A stretch of DNA of 57,748 nt from Nitrospinota bacterium (GCA_009873635.1 WAHY01000006.1:19395-77142); one strand, 5' to 3'. Positions 8,446 to 17,195 are shown, numbered from the stretch's first letter. Notes: generated by a model not told the origin, from the sequence alone. Program-made: numbers and translations.

Positions 8446-9432
8446 ATGCCATCACCAGAACTGGATATTGACAACCTGACCGTTTCTTTTCACACTCCCA
8501 AGGGTAAACTGACTGCAGTTAATGGAATCAGTTTCCAATTGAACGAAGGCGAAATATTGGCTTTGGTTGGAGAATCAGGATGTGGGAAGACCGTCAGCGC
8601 CCTTTCCATTCTGCGTCTTTTGCCAGAACCACCGGCGGAAATTTCAAGTGGCAAAATTCTATTTTCAGGGCAAAACCTTTTATCCATGAACACAAAAGAA
8701 TTGCAGAATCTGCGTGGCCATTCCATTTCAATGATCTTTCAGGATCCGATGACTTCTCTTAATCCGGTCTTGACCATTGGAGAGCAAATGGCCGAAACAC
8801 TCCTTCGTCATACAACCATGACTCGCCAGGAAGCCTTGAAAAAATCAGCAGACTTGTTGGAGCGGGTTGAGATACCCTCTCCTAAAGACAAGTTAAAATA
8901 TTACCCTCATCAACTCAGCGGAGGAATGAGACAACGCGTCATGATTGCAATGGCCCTTGCCTGCTCACCAAGAGTCCTCATTGCTGACGAACCTACGACA
9001 GCCCTTGATGTTCTTATTCAAGCCCAGATCCTAGAGCTTCTCAAAAATTTAAAGACGGAAGCTGGCATGTCCATTCTTATCATTACCCATGATCTTGGAG
9101 TTGTCGCGGAAATTGCCCAGAGGGTTTTGATCATGTATGCTGGAGAAATCGTAGAGTCCGGACCCGCAAAATCTCTTCTTGAAAACCCGTTTCATCCTTA
9201 TACCAAAGGGCTCATCGCCTCTGTACCAAAACTCGGAACACATAAACATACAGGCGAAAGATTGCAGGAAATCTCAGGCAACGTCCCCGGTCTGGATCAG
9301 CGTCCTTCGGGTTGTTCGTTTCACCCTCGTTGCGAATGGGCTATCGAAAAATGCAAAACCCAAAAACCCGTGTTGCGTGAAGCGGGTGCCCAGAGGCAAT
9401 GGAGCTGCCACCTGGAGCAGGGATCGATATGA
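8446..9432 (+). CDS. Oligopeptide/dipeptide ABC transporter ATPase (OppD/DppD type)
   Basis: A 328-residue ATPase of peptide importers. It has Walker A GESGCGKT, signature LSGGMRQR, Walker B VLIADEPTTALD, and the C-terminal oligopeptide-transporter domain with CSFHPRC (about 290-320) that separates this family from other ABC ATPases. In the complex it pairs with an OppF-type partner under two membrane permeases. The partner follows directly with a 4-bp ATGA overlap, but no permease or binding-protein gene is nearby. Substrate cannot be told. A GAAGGT site lies close to the ATG. Confidence 0.92.
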   Translation: MPSPELDIDNLTVSFHTPKGKLTAVNGISFQLNEGEILALVGESGCGKTVSALSILRLLPEPPAEISSGKILFSGQNLLSMNTKELQNLRGHSISMIFQDPMTSLNPVLTIGEQMAETLLRHTTMTRQEALKKSADLLERVEIPSPKDKLKYYPHQLSGGMRQRVMIAMALACSPRVLIADEPTTALDVLIQAQILELLKNLKTEAGMSILIITHDLGVVAEIAQRVLIMYAGEIVESGPAKSLLENPFHPYTKGLIASVPKLGTHKHTGERLQEISGNVPGLDQRPSGCSFHPRCEWAIEKCKTQKPVLREAGAQRQWSCHLEQGSI

Positions 9433-10409
9433 ACACAAAAAACGGCATTCCACTGCTGGAAGTCAGAGACCTCAAGAAACATTTTATACAACATAAAAAA
9501 CTTCTCGAAGAACAGGCACCACCTGTTCGCGCGGTAGATGGTATTTCATTCACAATGCAAGCAGGTGAAACACTGGGTTTGGTTGGGGAGAGCGGATGTG
9601 GAAAGTCCACAGCAGCCAGAACCTCTCTGCGACTGATCGAGCCAACTTCGGGACAAGTGAGGTTTTGTGGAACAAACTTGTTTGACCTTAAGGAAACAGA
9701 GCTGAGAAACCTTCGAAAGGAGATGCAAATAATCTTTCAAGATCCTTATTCAGCTGTCAATCCGTCAAGACGTGTAGGCAAAATAGTTCAAGAGCCTTTT
9801 GAAATTCACGGCTACCAAAACAAAAAAGAAAACTCCGAAAAAGCCAGACAACTTTTAGAGTATGTGGGGTTGTCACAAGGGCACTTCAACAGTTACCCGC
9901 ATGAGTTGAGTGGCGGACAGTTACAGCGAGTAGGAATTGCCCGGGCAATAGCTCTTAACCCCAGATTGGTGGTGGCTGATGAACCCGTATCAGCTTTGGA
10001 CGTTTCCATACAAGCCCAGATCATTAACCTGTTGCAAGACCTGAAAGAAAAACTGGATATATCCTACTTATTTATTTCTCATGATATGGGGGTGATTGAG
10101 TATTTTTGCGATCGGGTCGCAGTAATGTATCTTGGAAAGATCGTTGAAATTGCAAACAGCGAACAAATATACAATTCAGCCCAGCACCCTTATACAATTG
10201 CCTTGCTAAACGCAATTCCCAATCTAGCATCAGGAGAGACCAAACAAAAAACATTCATAAAAGGAGATATCCCCGATCCGGCAAGCACGCAAAAAGGCTG
10301 CGCCTTTCAAAGCCGATGCCCGATCAAAGAAAAACAATGCGAACAAGAAATACCGGAACTTAAAGAAATCAATACCGGTCATCAGGTTGCGTGTTTCCTA
10401 AAACATTAA
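9429..10409 (+). CDS. Oligopeptide/dipeptide ABC transporter ATPase (OppF/DppF type)
   Basis: A 326-residue second ATPase of the pair. It has Walker A GESGCGKS, signature LSGGQLQR, Walker B LVVADEPVSALD, and the C-terminal cysteine-bearing tail CAFQSRC. Start at 9429 is chosen because it overlaps the previous stop as ATGA, giving translational coupling; the frame is open 10 codons further upstream. OppD/F heterodimers power import of peptides or related compounds. The permeases and periplasmic binding protein must be encoded elsewhere. Confidence 0.92.
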   Translation: MNTKNGIPLLEVRDLKKHFIQHKKLLEEQAPPVRAVDGISFTMQAGETLGLVGESGCGKSTAARTSLRLIEPTSGQVRFCGTNLFDLKETELRNLRKEMQIIFQDPYSAVNPSRRVGKIVQEPFEIHGYQNKKENSEKARQLLEYVGLSQGHFNSYPHELSGGQLQRVGIARAIALNPRLVVADEPVSALDVSIQAQIINLLQDLKEKLDISYLFISHDMGVIEYFCDRVAVMYLGKIVEIANSEQIYNSAQHPYTIALLNAIPNLASGETKQKTFIKGDIPDPASTQKGCAFQSRCPIKEKQCEQEIPELKEINTGHQVACFLKH

Positions 10410-10442
10410 CCTAATAGAAAAGGTGGGCATTCCTTGCCGAAT

Positions 10443-10859
10443 TTAATTTTTCAGAACATCATCTGTTTCCCGGGTTTCAGGCATTGGCGAGGCGTGGTGC
10501 ATGATCATTTTCCATGAATCACCCTCAAGGTAAAACAGGTTTGTAGCAAAAACTTTTGAGGCTGACACTCCTATTTCAGCTATGGTATACAGTTTTTCGA
10601 TACATGAAACCCATGCCAGATTTTCTGAAGCGATAACCTGCACATCAGAAATTTTTATTTCCATATTGCCTGAATTCTCAAAAATTCCCGCCCAACTATT
10701 CAACGTTGCCTCAAAACCTTTAAGAGGTGGCCACCCGGGATGAACACAAGTTGTGTTCAAATTATGCCCCCACACTTCTTTCATCGCTTCAATATCTCTA
10801 TTATTAAAAGCTTTATAAAAGTTTTCATTCGCAGACAAAACTCGATCTTCACTTATCAT
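10443..10859 (-). CDS. SnoaL-like/NTF2-fold protein
   Basis: A 138-residue protein of the nuclear-transport-factor-2 fold (SnoaL/DUF4440 type). It shows the typical early helix NENFYKAFNNRDIEAM, a WGHN and a HPGWPPLKG segment, a conserved W, and an end strand WKMIMHHASPMP. Many such proteins have no known enzymatic activity. It lies 20 bp downstream of ccmG on the same strand, so it is probably the last gene of the ccm operon, though its link to cytochrome c maturation is unclear. No signal peptide. Confidence 0.75.
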   Translation of the reverse strand: MISEDRVLSANENFYKAFNNRDIEAMKEVWGHNLNTTCVHPGWPPLKGFEATLNSWAGIFENSGNMEIKISDVQVIASENLAWVSCIEKLYTIAEIGVSASKVFATNLFYLEGDSWKMIMHHASPMPETRETDDVLKN

Positions 10860-10879
10860 TAAATGCTTTCCTTTTAGTT

Positions 10880-11455
10880 TTATTGTTTTAAAAGGTGCTC
10901 AACGGCTCGGAAGGTTTCAGGCGACTCCCAGTTTTTAGCACCGTCAACACGAGCGACAACCCTCCCCAACTTATCAATTACATAGGTAAATGGAATGGTA
11001 AAAGATGGATAAAGTTTTTCAGCAACACCATTTATATCCAATAATATCGGGAATGATAATTTGTGTTTATCAACAAACTTTTGGACTTTATCAGAGTCTC
11101 CTTTATCAAGGCTGACTGCGAGAATGGTTAACCCTTCAGACCGGAAGCGGCGGTACAGGTTTTCAAAGCTGGGCATTTCCCTTACACAAGGAACACACCA
11201 GGTAGCCCAGAAATTAATGATAATCACTTTTCCAGAGTGATCGTCAAGTCCTTCCAGGTTACCCTTAAGGTTTCTTAAACTAAAACGTGGAGCAAGATAT
11301 CCTTCTTGCGGTTTAAACTGGTTTGCATCCGGGTTTTCCGTACCGGTTTTTTGGATACGGAGCACGAGCAGAGTCAGAGCCACAATTATAAGCAGGCCCA
11401 GAAGTACGTCCCTAGGACGAATAAAGCTTTTCCCTTTTGAGCCGGTCAATTTCAT
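10880..11455 (-). CDS. ccmG: Membrane-anchored thiol:disulfide oxidoreductase (CcmG/ResA/TlpA type)
   Basis: A 191-residue protein with an N-terminal membrane anchor (about 16-32) and a periplasmic thioredoxin fold holding the active site WATWCVPC (about 85-92) and a cis-proline near TIPFTYVIDK. In System I cytochrome c maturation, CcmG keeps the apocytochrome cysteines and CcmH reduced so heme can attach. It is the last ccm gene of the operon. Its ATG lies inside ccmC, overlapping by 44 bp, an unusually long overlap that suggests coupled translation; no better internal start exists before the membrane segment. Confidence 0.9.
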   Translation of the reverse strand: MKLTGSKGKSFIRPRDVLLGLLIIVALTLLVLRIQKTGTENPDANQFKPQEGYLAPRFSLRNLKGNLEGLDDHSGKVIIINFWATWCVPCVREMPSFENLYRRFRSEGLTILAVSLDKGDSDKVQKFVDKHKLSFPILLDINGVAEKLYPSFTIPFTYVIDKLGRVVARVDGAKNWESPETFRAVEHLLKQ

Positions 11456-12131
11456 CCTTTAGTTTTTCCTGCCGCACCCGCTCACCCATCAGCAGGAAAT
11501 AAAGCAGCGTGAAAGCACCCAGAGATATGCCCAGTGTTGCCAACATGCTCGGGTCCATGCCCTTACCAAGCCCTTCGCTGGAAATAACCTTGGGTTGAGG
11601 GTGGAATGTTCGCCACCATAATACAGAAAAATGGATAAAGGGGATATTTAGAAACCCAATAATACCAAGTACCGCCGCATAACGAGCCCTCATGGAACCG
11701 GCATCACTTTGTGCTCGAAGCATGAGGTATGCTACATAAATCAGCCAGAGTATCAGGGTAGATGTCAAACGTGCGTCCCACACCCACCATGCCCCCCAAA
11801 TTGGCCGCGCCCAAATCGGGCCTGTGATCAAAACCAGGGAACAGAAAACCACACCGATTCCTGCTGAGGCGTGAGCATAAATATCCCACTCCCTGTCCTT
11901 CTTCCACAAAAACAAAATCGAACAAATAAAAACCACAAAGAAAGCAAAAAATGAAAGCCATGCGCAAGGAACATGGAAGTACATGATGCGCTGGATCACT
12001 CCTTCTGTCTTTTCAGTAGGAACATATAAAAAAATCGAGACCATTGCCGCAAGAAGACCAATACCGGTCAACCAGACCAGAACATTTCCTTCCTCCTGGC
12101 TGTCTTCTACTTCTTCAGGGTTCATCTTCAT
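11412..12131 (-). CDS. ccmC: Heme transporter subunit CcmC
   Basis: A 239-residue six-span membrane protein with the tryptophan-rich heme-handling signature (WGAWWVWDARL, about 114-124), flanked by conserved periplasmic histidines HVPCAW and HFSVLWW. CcmC receives heme and loads it on CcmE with the help of CcmA, CcmB and CcmD. The start overlaps the ccmD stop as ATGA. The cytoplasmic C-terminus ends in a charged helix. Length is normal for CcmC; the identity is secure from the signature and operon position. Confidence 0.95.
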   Translation of the reverse strand: MKMNPEEVEDSQEEGNVLVWLTGIGLLAAMVSIFLYVPTEKTEGVIQRIMYFHVPCAWLSFFAFFVVFICSILFLWKKDREWDIYAHASAGIGVVFCSLVLITGPIWARPIWGAWWVWDARLTSTLILWLIYVAYLMLRAQSDAGSMRARYAAVLGIIGFLNIPFIHFSVLWWRTFHPQPKVISSEGLGKGMDPSMLATLGISLGAFTLLYFLLMGERVRQEKLKDEIDRLKREKLYSS

Positions 12132-12271
12132 CCTTCTTTGCTCAAAGTTTCTTTTAGCAGGTTCAGGTCTTTTTCGAGAGAGCGGTTACGTTGTTTGAGC
12201 ATATACACATAAAAAACTATGCCGCCCCACACAAACACATTAGCCGCAAATAAAAATCCCAGGTTATCCAT
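12128..12271 (-). CDS. ccmD: CcmD-like small membrane protein (47 aa)
   Basis: A short gene, 47 residues: one transmembrane helix (about 4-24, with the V-W-G-G-I-V-F-Y run) followed by a cytoplasmic charged tail (KQRNRSLEKDL). That architecture and the position between ccmB and ccmC fit CcmD, which stabilises the CcmC-CcmE complex and helps release heme-loaded CcmE. A strong GGAGG ribosome-binding site overlaps the ccmB stop and precedes the ATG. CcmD is poorly conserved, so the name rests on topology and context. Confidence 0.8.
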   Translation of the reverse strand: MDNLGFLFAANVFVWGGIVFYVYMLKQRNRSLEKDLNLLKETLSKEG

Positions 12272-12275
12272 TCCG

Positions 12276-12956
12276 TCACTCCTCCAGAATATGGTCAATC
12301 GTCATGATGGAGACACCAATATAAATGATATCGAAGGAAGCCGTCAAACCAATCCAGTTCATCATTTCCGATAAAGGTTCGCCAGCCAGAACTTGCCCGG
12401 TCATTCGAACCACTCCAATGACAACAGGAATCATTAACGGATAAAGTAAAATAGGCAACATGATTTCCCGCGTTTTCAGGTTTGAGGCTAACGAAGATAA
12501 CAGGGTACCCAGAGCGCAGAACCCGAGGGTACCCAGAAAAATTACAAGCAAGAGTGGTAATAAATGATCTATCAGGTCTATGTTAAAAAAAATCATGAAC
12601 AGCGGCATAATGAACAATTCCATAATGCTAAGGAAAGCAAAATTACTGACCAGTTTGCCAAAATAAACGGCCGTTCTATCTGCAGGTGTCAACATCAACC
12701 CCATGAGGCATCCATTTTCCTTTTCAAGCATGAAAGAACGATTCAGCCCCAAGGTTCCTGAAAATAAAAACGCCACCCACAAAACTCCGGGGCCAACCTC
12801 ACTGGCCTTAACAATGCTGAGGTTCACAGAAAAAATAAAAATCAAAATAACCAGCAACGCAAAAATGAACATTGAACTGAACAGTTCACGCGTCTTGAAT
12901 TCGGTCAGGAAATCTTTCCAGACTATAGATGAGACCTGACTGAAAAAAAGGTTCAT
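12276..12956 (-). CDS. ccmB: Heme exporter membrane subunit CcmB
   Basis: A 226-residue integral membrane protein with about six hydrophobic spans and the CcmB pattern: an early cytoplasmic W-K-D-F segment, NRSFMLEKENGC between spans two and three, and PLMIPVVIG near the fifth span. It forms the membrane part of the CcmAB ABC complex, which uses ATP hydrolysis to free holo-CcmE from CcmC. Located 15 bp after ccmA and 4 bp before ccmD, all on the minus strand. Confidence 0.92.
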   Translation of the reverse strand: MNLFFSQVSSIVWKDFLTEFKTRELFSSMFIFALLVILIFIFSVNLSIVKASEVGPGVLWVAFLFSGTLGLNRSFMLEKENGCLMGLMLTPADRTAVYFGKLVSNFAFLSIMELFIMPLFMIFFNIDLIDHLLPLLLVIFLGTLGFCALGTLLSSLASNLKTREIMLPILLYPLMIPVVIGVVRMTGQVLAGEPLSEMMNWIGLTASFDIIYIGVSIMTIDHILEE

Positions 12957-12971
12957 AAATTCATCCTTACA

Positions 12972-13730
12972 TCAATGAGGGCGAATTCCCATAGTAAACT
13001 GGTTATTACGAACTGCATCAAAATATAGAGTCTCAAAGTTTTCCCTATCAATATCTTTAACATCCTCAAAGAATGCAAACTGCCCCATAACCTGCAAGGC
13101 AACTTTATCGCACATTTCCAGGCCGCAGGAAATATCATGCGTAGTCATCAATATTGTCCTCTTCTTATCATGTAAAGACTGAAGGTGCTCCTTGAGCACA
13201 TTGGATGCGTGAATATCCAATCCAGTGAAAGGCTCATCTAAAAATAAAATGGAAGGATCATGTAGAATAGCCCTTGCGATGGACAGCCTCTGCAACATAC
13301 CGCGTGAAAAAGTTCTAACACGATCATTTCTGCGTGGAGCCAACCCTACATCCTCAAGAGCGTTCAAAGCTGATTCATGAGGACGTTCCACTCCATACAT
13401 CTTGCCAAAAAAAATCAAATTTTCCATTGGGGTCAAATCAGCATATAAAGCAGAAGAATGCGAAATAACACCTATCTCACGCCGCATCTCCGCCATCCCT
13501 TCTTCCACTTCATAACCAGCAACCCTCGCTGAGCCTGATGAAGGACGCGTTAATCCCGTTAGAATCTTAATAAGGGTGGTTTTTCCCGCGCCATTGGGAC
13601 CAAAAACAGATAAAAATTCCCCACGCTTCAGGTCAAAACTGATTCCATCTACAGCTTTTAAAACTCCAAACTCTTTACGCAACTGTCTAACTTCAATAGC
13701 GGAGGAATCGGGATTGGAATTATCTACCAT
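12972..13730 (-). CDS. ccmA: ABC transporter ATPase CcmA
   Basis: A 252-residue ATPase with Walker A GPNGAGKTT (about 44-52), signature FSRGMLQRL, Walker B ILFLDEPFTGLD and a switch histidine in TTHD. It provides ATP hydrolysis for release of heme-loaded CcmE. It is somewhat longer than the about 205-residue E. coli CcmA because of an N-terminal tail (MVDNSNPDSSAIE) and a C-terminal extension. No clear ribosome-binding site is visible. The direct neighbourhood of ccmB fixes the role. Confidence 0.88.
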   Translation of the reverse strand: MVDNSNPDSSAIEVRQLRKEFGVLKAVDGISFDLKRGEFLSVFGPNGAGKTTLIKILTGLTRPSSGSARVAGYEVEEGMAEMRREIGVISHSSALYADLTPMENLIFFGKMYGVERPHESALNALEDVGLAPRRNDRVRTFSRGMLQRLSIARAILHDPSILFLDEPFTGLDIHASNVLKEHLQSLHDKKRTILMTTHDISCGLEMCDKVALQVMGQFAFFEDVKDIDRENFETLYFDAVRNNQFTMGIRPH

Positions 13731-13760
13731 ACATTTTAGTGCCAGATAGTATAGTCAGGT

Positions 13761-14087
13761 TTAATGGGATTTATGTGGCTTGCCTTTTTTTCGTTCCTTT
13801 TCCAATCGGTCCAGTTCCTCAAGTATTCCCGTTGCTTCAGCTTCAAGTCTATGTAGAAGCTCATTGTAATCGGGCTCTGAGATTTTTCCCGTATTGAAAT
13901 CGAACTCCAACTCTTTAATAGAAATAAGTGTTTCTTCCTTGCGAACCAATAGATGCTTATATTCATCCATCAAAGGGTCCACGGGTTCCATCAGCTTTTT
14001 GAGTCTCAACTTGCCAAAAAGAGGTATCCCCACAACAAGAAGGACCGCAACAATCGAAACCAACTCTAAGAAGTGGATGAATCCCAT
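13761..14087 (-). CDS. Small membrane protein with coiled coil, CcmI-like
   Basis: A 108-residue protein: one N-terminal membrane span (about 8-25), then a long charged coiled coil ending in a lysine-rich tail. This resembles the N-terminal membrane/coiled-coil part of CcmI (CycH), which brings apocytochrome to the heme ligation complex, but the TPR domain is missing. It lies 2 bp after ccmH. The assignment rests on topology and position; it might instead be a lineage-specific ccm accessory protein. Confidence 0.65.
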   Translation of the reverse strand: MGFIHFLELVSIVAVLLVVGIPLFGKLRLKKLMEPVDPLMDEYKHLLVRKEETLISIKELEFDFNTGKISEPDYNELLHRLEAEATGILEELDRLEKERKKGKPHKSH

Positions 14088-14089
14088 TC

Positions 14090-14566
14090 CTACAACTCGA
14101 TCCCGTCTAGTTCGTCTTTTAAACGTTTGGAATATTTTTTAGAAATTTCGGGTTCAGCCACAGGAGTCTCTATAGGACCATTATCGCCTTTTTTTCCTAC
14201 CCAGGCCTGAAGAATTTTACGAACTCCAAATCCTCCTGCAATCAAAGCTACAAACGGTGTCATCCAAGCTGTGAGGTTGAATCCGAATTTAGTAGGCGCG
14301 GATAATACTGTTTCGCCGTATTCATCCACCTGCATTTTTACTATTTGTTCAACGGTGAGACCTGATTCCAGCATTTTCGTAAACTTAGCACGGGTTTTAT
14401 CAGAAGTAGAACAAGTGCAGTTTATAAGAACTTTTCCACACTTGTCATCGCATTTGCACATGAGTTGGTTTTCAAGATCCTGCAACAAAGCTCCAGCTTC
14501 AAGCACCTGACCTGTTGAAAGCCATCCAAATACAAATAAAAATATTAACGCTTTTAAAACTTTCAT
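14090..14566 (-). CDS. ccmH: CcmH-type thiol oxidoreductase, multi-cysteine variant
   Basis: A 158-residue protein of the CcmH/CycL/NrfF family: signal peptide (about 1-24), then the active-site region. Classical CcmH has LRCxxC; here the same place reads LMCKCDDKC followed by a second pair INCTC, five cysteines in all. After it come the family's three-helix bundle and a C-terminal membrane span (about 108-124) with a cytoplasmic tail. CcmH reduces apocytochrome cysteines within the CcmFH ligation complex. It lies 4 bp after ccmF. The extra cysteines are seen directly; whether they change chemistry is unknown. Confidence 0.88.
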   Translation of the reverse strand: MKVLKALIFLFVFGWLSTGQVLEAGALLQDLENQLMCKCDDKCGKVLINCTCSTSDKTRAKFTKMLESGLTVEQIVKMQVDEYGETVLSAPTKFGFNLTAWMTPFVALIAGGFGVRKILQAWVGKKGDNGPIETPVAEPEISKKYSKRLKDELDGIEL

Positions 14567-14570
14567 CCGG

Positions 14571-16586
14571 TTACTCCTGCGCAGGAGAAGGGAACAACTG
14601 CTCCTGCCTGCGAATCCTGTCCAGGCGGCGTCTTTGTTCTAATCGATCCGGCCACATAGAGATCATCGTGCCAAAAGCTATAATCCATCCACCTGTCCAC
14701 ATCCAACTGACCATCGGATTCACATAAACTTTTATCGTTGCTGATTCATCTTCACGGAAATCCGCCAGAATCATATATAAATCTTCCTTCCAGGTTGAAA
14801 GGACATCCACTTCAGAAACCGGCTGGTTCTGTCCCTTATAAAATTCTTTTTCAGGATGGCCTGTCCAATACCGTCTTCCATCACGCTCTACAGCGAGTTG
14901 GGCAATAATTCGAGTCTTAACGTTTGTGGCTTCCACAGCAACCAGTTTTTGATACGTGATTTTATAACCCCTGATTTCAAAGGACTCCCCCAGTTGCAAA
15001 TGTTTTTCCGTGTGAGTTCCATAAGCCTGCGACCCCGCAATACCCGCAAAAATCAACACCACTCCTATATGGACAATATAACCCCCATAACGTCTCTTAT
15101 TGCGCCAAGTAGCCGTCGCCAAAGCGCCAACAACAGACTCCTCATGCAACCCCATTCTCGAAACCGTAACCTTGTAAAACTCGGCGAGGATAGAAGCCAT
15201 CACGAATACACAAAGTACAAAAGTCACATATGTATAAACCTCGGCTCGACTTTCCAAGGGGACAACCGGGAACAATACAATTGCCGCTACAATGGAGGCA
15301 AGCAAAGGTTTTAAAAAGTTTTTCTTCAGGTTGGAAAATGTTGCCCTTCTCCAGGCGATTACAGGCCCAATACCAATCAGCGCTAAAAGCGCAAGACCTA
15401 TGGGAACATTCACCTGGTTATAAAATGGCGGCCCCACCGTTATCTTCACACCCCGTACAGCTTCTGAAATGATCGGGAAAATAGTACCCCAAAATGTTGC
15501 AAAAGCAATTCCCAGCAAAACCAGATTGTTAAATAAAAAACTACTCTCTCGAGATAAAAAAGAATCCAGTTCATTCGCGCTTTTTAGAAGAGGTAGACGC
15601 GTAACGATCAAAGTAATACATGCCGCAATGACTACAAAAAGAAAAGCCAGAAAGTAATAACCAAGAGTCGCCTCATCAAATGTATGAACAGATTGAATGA
15701 GACCGCTACGAGTGATAAATGTTCCAAAAATTGTCATTGCAAAGGTTAAAAGGATTAAAGACATGTTCCAGACTTTCATCATGTCCTTTTTTTCCTGAAT
15801 CATCACCGAATGCAAATAGGCTGTGGCAATCAACAAAGGCATAAATGCTGCGTTCTCAACAGGGTCCCAGGCCCAGTATCCCCCCCAACCCAACTCAACA
15901 TAAGCCCAGGAAGCTCCGAACAAATTTCCCATGCAGAGAAAAAACCATGAGATCAGAGTCCACTTCCGTGTCATTCTAATCCAGCCATCATCCAGGTTTT
16001 TACTGATAAGAGCCGCAACGGCGAAAGCAAATGGAACCGTGAACCCGACATAGCCCAGGTACAAGGTCGGCGGGTGGATCACCATCCAATAGTTTTGCAG
16101 AAGTGGATTCAGGCCGCGCCCATCTTCGGGCGGCAGTGGAATACGCTCAAATGGATTGGTGGAAAAGTTTATCAGAAAAAGAAAGAACACTACTATGGCG
16201 AGCATAACCGCCATCGCATAGGGAACCACTCGCAGGTTTTTTCCCCGGTTTTGAAAATAAACCACGAGCATGTAGGTGGTAAGCAAGAGTGTCCAGAAAA
16301 GCAGGGAACCTTTCTGCCCTCCCCAGAATGAAGAAACTTTGTAAAACGTATCTAACTCGCGATTGGAATAAGCCCAGACATATTGGAGGCTGAAATCATC
16401 GGTTAGAAAAGCTTTCCACAAACATATAGATGAGATAGCTACGCAGGTCCAAACAATAAATGGAGTCTTATCCGCACTCAAATAAAGGTCGATACGGTTT
16501 CCTCGGGCGGACATGATGTAGGCAACACAACCATATAAAGCCGTTGCCAGGGCCACCAATAATGTAAACTCACCAATATCATTCAT
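14571..16586 (-). CDS. ccmF: Cytochrome c heme ligase CcmF
   Basis: A 671-residue multi-span membrane protein of the heme-handling family. The WGGYWAWDPVEN motif (about 235-246) is the WWD domain that binds heme from CcmE, and conserved histidines lie in NYWMVIHPP. About 14 hydrophobic spans and a large periplasmic domain near residues 540-625 match CcmF, which attaches heme to CxxCH of apocytochromes. Length is normal. It is the second gene of the operon, 62 bp after ccmE. Confidence 0.96.
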   Translation of the reverse strand: MNDIGEFTLLVALATALYGCVAYIMSARGNRIDLYLSADKTPFIVWTCVAISSICLWKAFLTDDFSLQYVWAYSNRELDTFYKVSSFWGGQKGSLLFWTLLLTTYMLVVYFQNRGKNLRVVPYAMAVMLAIVVFFLFLINFSTNPFERIPLPPEDGRGLNPLLQNYWMVIHPPTLYLGYVGFTVPFAFAVAALISKNLDDGWIRMTRKWTLISWFFLCMGNLFGASWAYVELGWGGYWAWDPVENAAFMPLLIATAYLHSVMIQEKKDMMKVWNMSLILLTFAMTIFGTFITRSGLIQSVHTFDEATLGYYFLAFLFVVIAACITLIVTRLPLLKSANELDSFLSRESSFLFNNLVLLGIAFATFWGTIFPIISEAVRGVKITVGPPFYNQVNVPIGLALLALIGIGPVIAWRRATFSNLKKNFLKPLLASIVAAIVLFPVVPLESRAEVYTYVTFVLCVFVMASILAEFYKVTVSRMGLHEESVVGALATATWRNKRRYGGYIVHIGVVLIFAGIAGSQAYGTHTEKHLQLGESFEIRGYKITYQKLVAVEATNVKTRIIAQLAVERDGRRYWTGHPEKEFYKGQNQPVSEVDVLSTWKEDLYMILADFREDESATIKVYVNPMVSWMWTGGWIIAFGTMISMWPDRLEQRRRLDRIRRQEQLFPSPAQE

Positions 16587-16648
16587 GGTTTTTATAAACT
16601 TCTTAAATCCCGCATCTATGCTGGGTTTGCACGGTTTTTCAGGGAGGG

Positions 16649-17140
16649 TTAGATTGTTGTTTTCGGCAAGGCTTCCGCTTTATTGATGCCCGGCCTTTTA
16701 TACTCGTCAGCTTTGGGGAGTGTACCCGGATGCATCTTTCCGGCCTCTTTTTCAGCTTCATATTTAGACGGGCAACTGGTCAATAAAGTGTTGGCGTGGA
16801 AAACACCATCCTTCCCTAAAGTTCCCTCGACCACCACCTCACCTCCATCAACAAACATATCCGGTGTCACCCCTTGATAAGCTACCTTCAACGAGGAATC
16901 ATTCTCCTCAATAGAAAAATTCACATTTAAATAATCATTAGGGTCCCTTTGAATTGAACCATTTACCACATTGCCTTTTACTTTTAATCCAGCACCGGTG
17001 AATGAAACTTTCTGGCTCATCAATTCGTCCACGGTAAAGAAATACTGCGAAGTATTACTGATTCCCATTGTTATCAAATATCCAATGGCTCCAACAATCA
17101 GCAAACTACCCACTAAAAATCTTGTTTTTTTCTGCTTCAT
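16649..17140 (-). CDS. ccmE: Periplasmic heme chaperone CcmE, CxxxY type
   Basis: A 163-residue CcmE: N-terminal membrane anchor (about 7-27) then an OB-fold. The classical heme-attaching motif HxxxY is here CxxxY (CPSKY, residues 123-127), following the strand and linker GVFHANTLLTS. Cysteine-type CcmE proteins are known from archaea and Desulfovibrio-like bacteria. It carries heme from CcmC to CcmF. Start is ambiguous: a GTG at 17149 with a GAGGG site three bases before it, or this ATG with spacing of 12. First gene of the ccm operon, with a good promoter about 55 bp upstream. Confidence 0.93.
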   Translation of the reverse strand: MKQKKTRFLVGSLLIVGAIGYLITMGISNTSQYFFTVDELMSQKVSFTGAGLKVKGNVVNGSIQRDPNDYLNVNFSIEENDSSLKVAYQGVTPDMFVDGGEVVVEGTLGKDGVFHANTLLTSCPSKYEAEKEAGKMHPGTLPKADEYKRPGINKAEALPKTTI

Positions 17141-17195
17141 AACCGGCACACACCCTCTGAGTTAAGAATATCATTAATTTATTGAGGCTTTTTTC

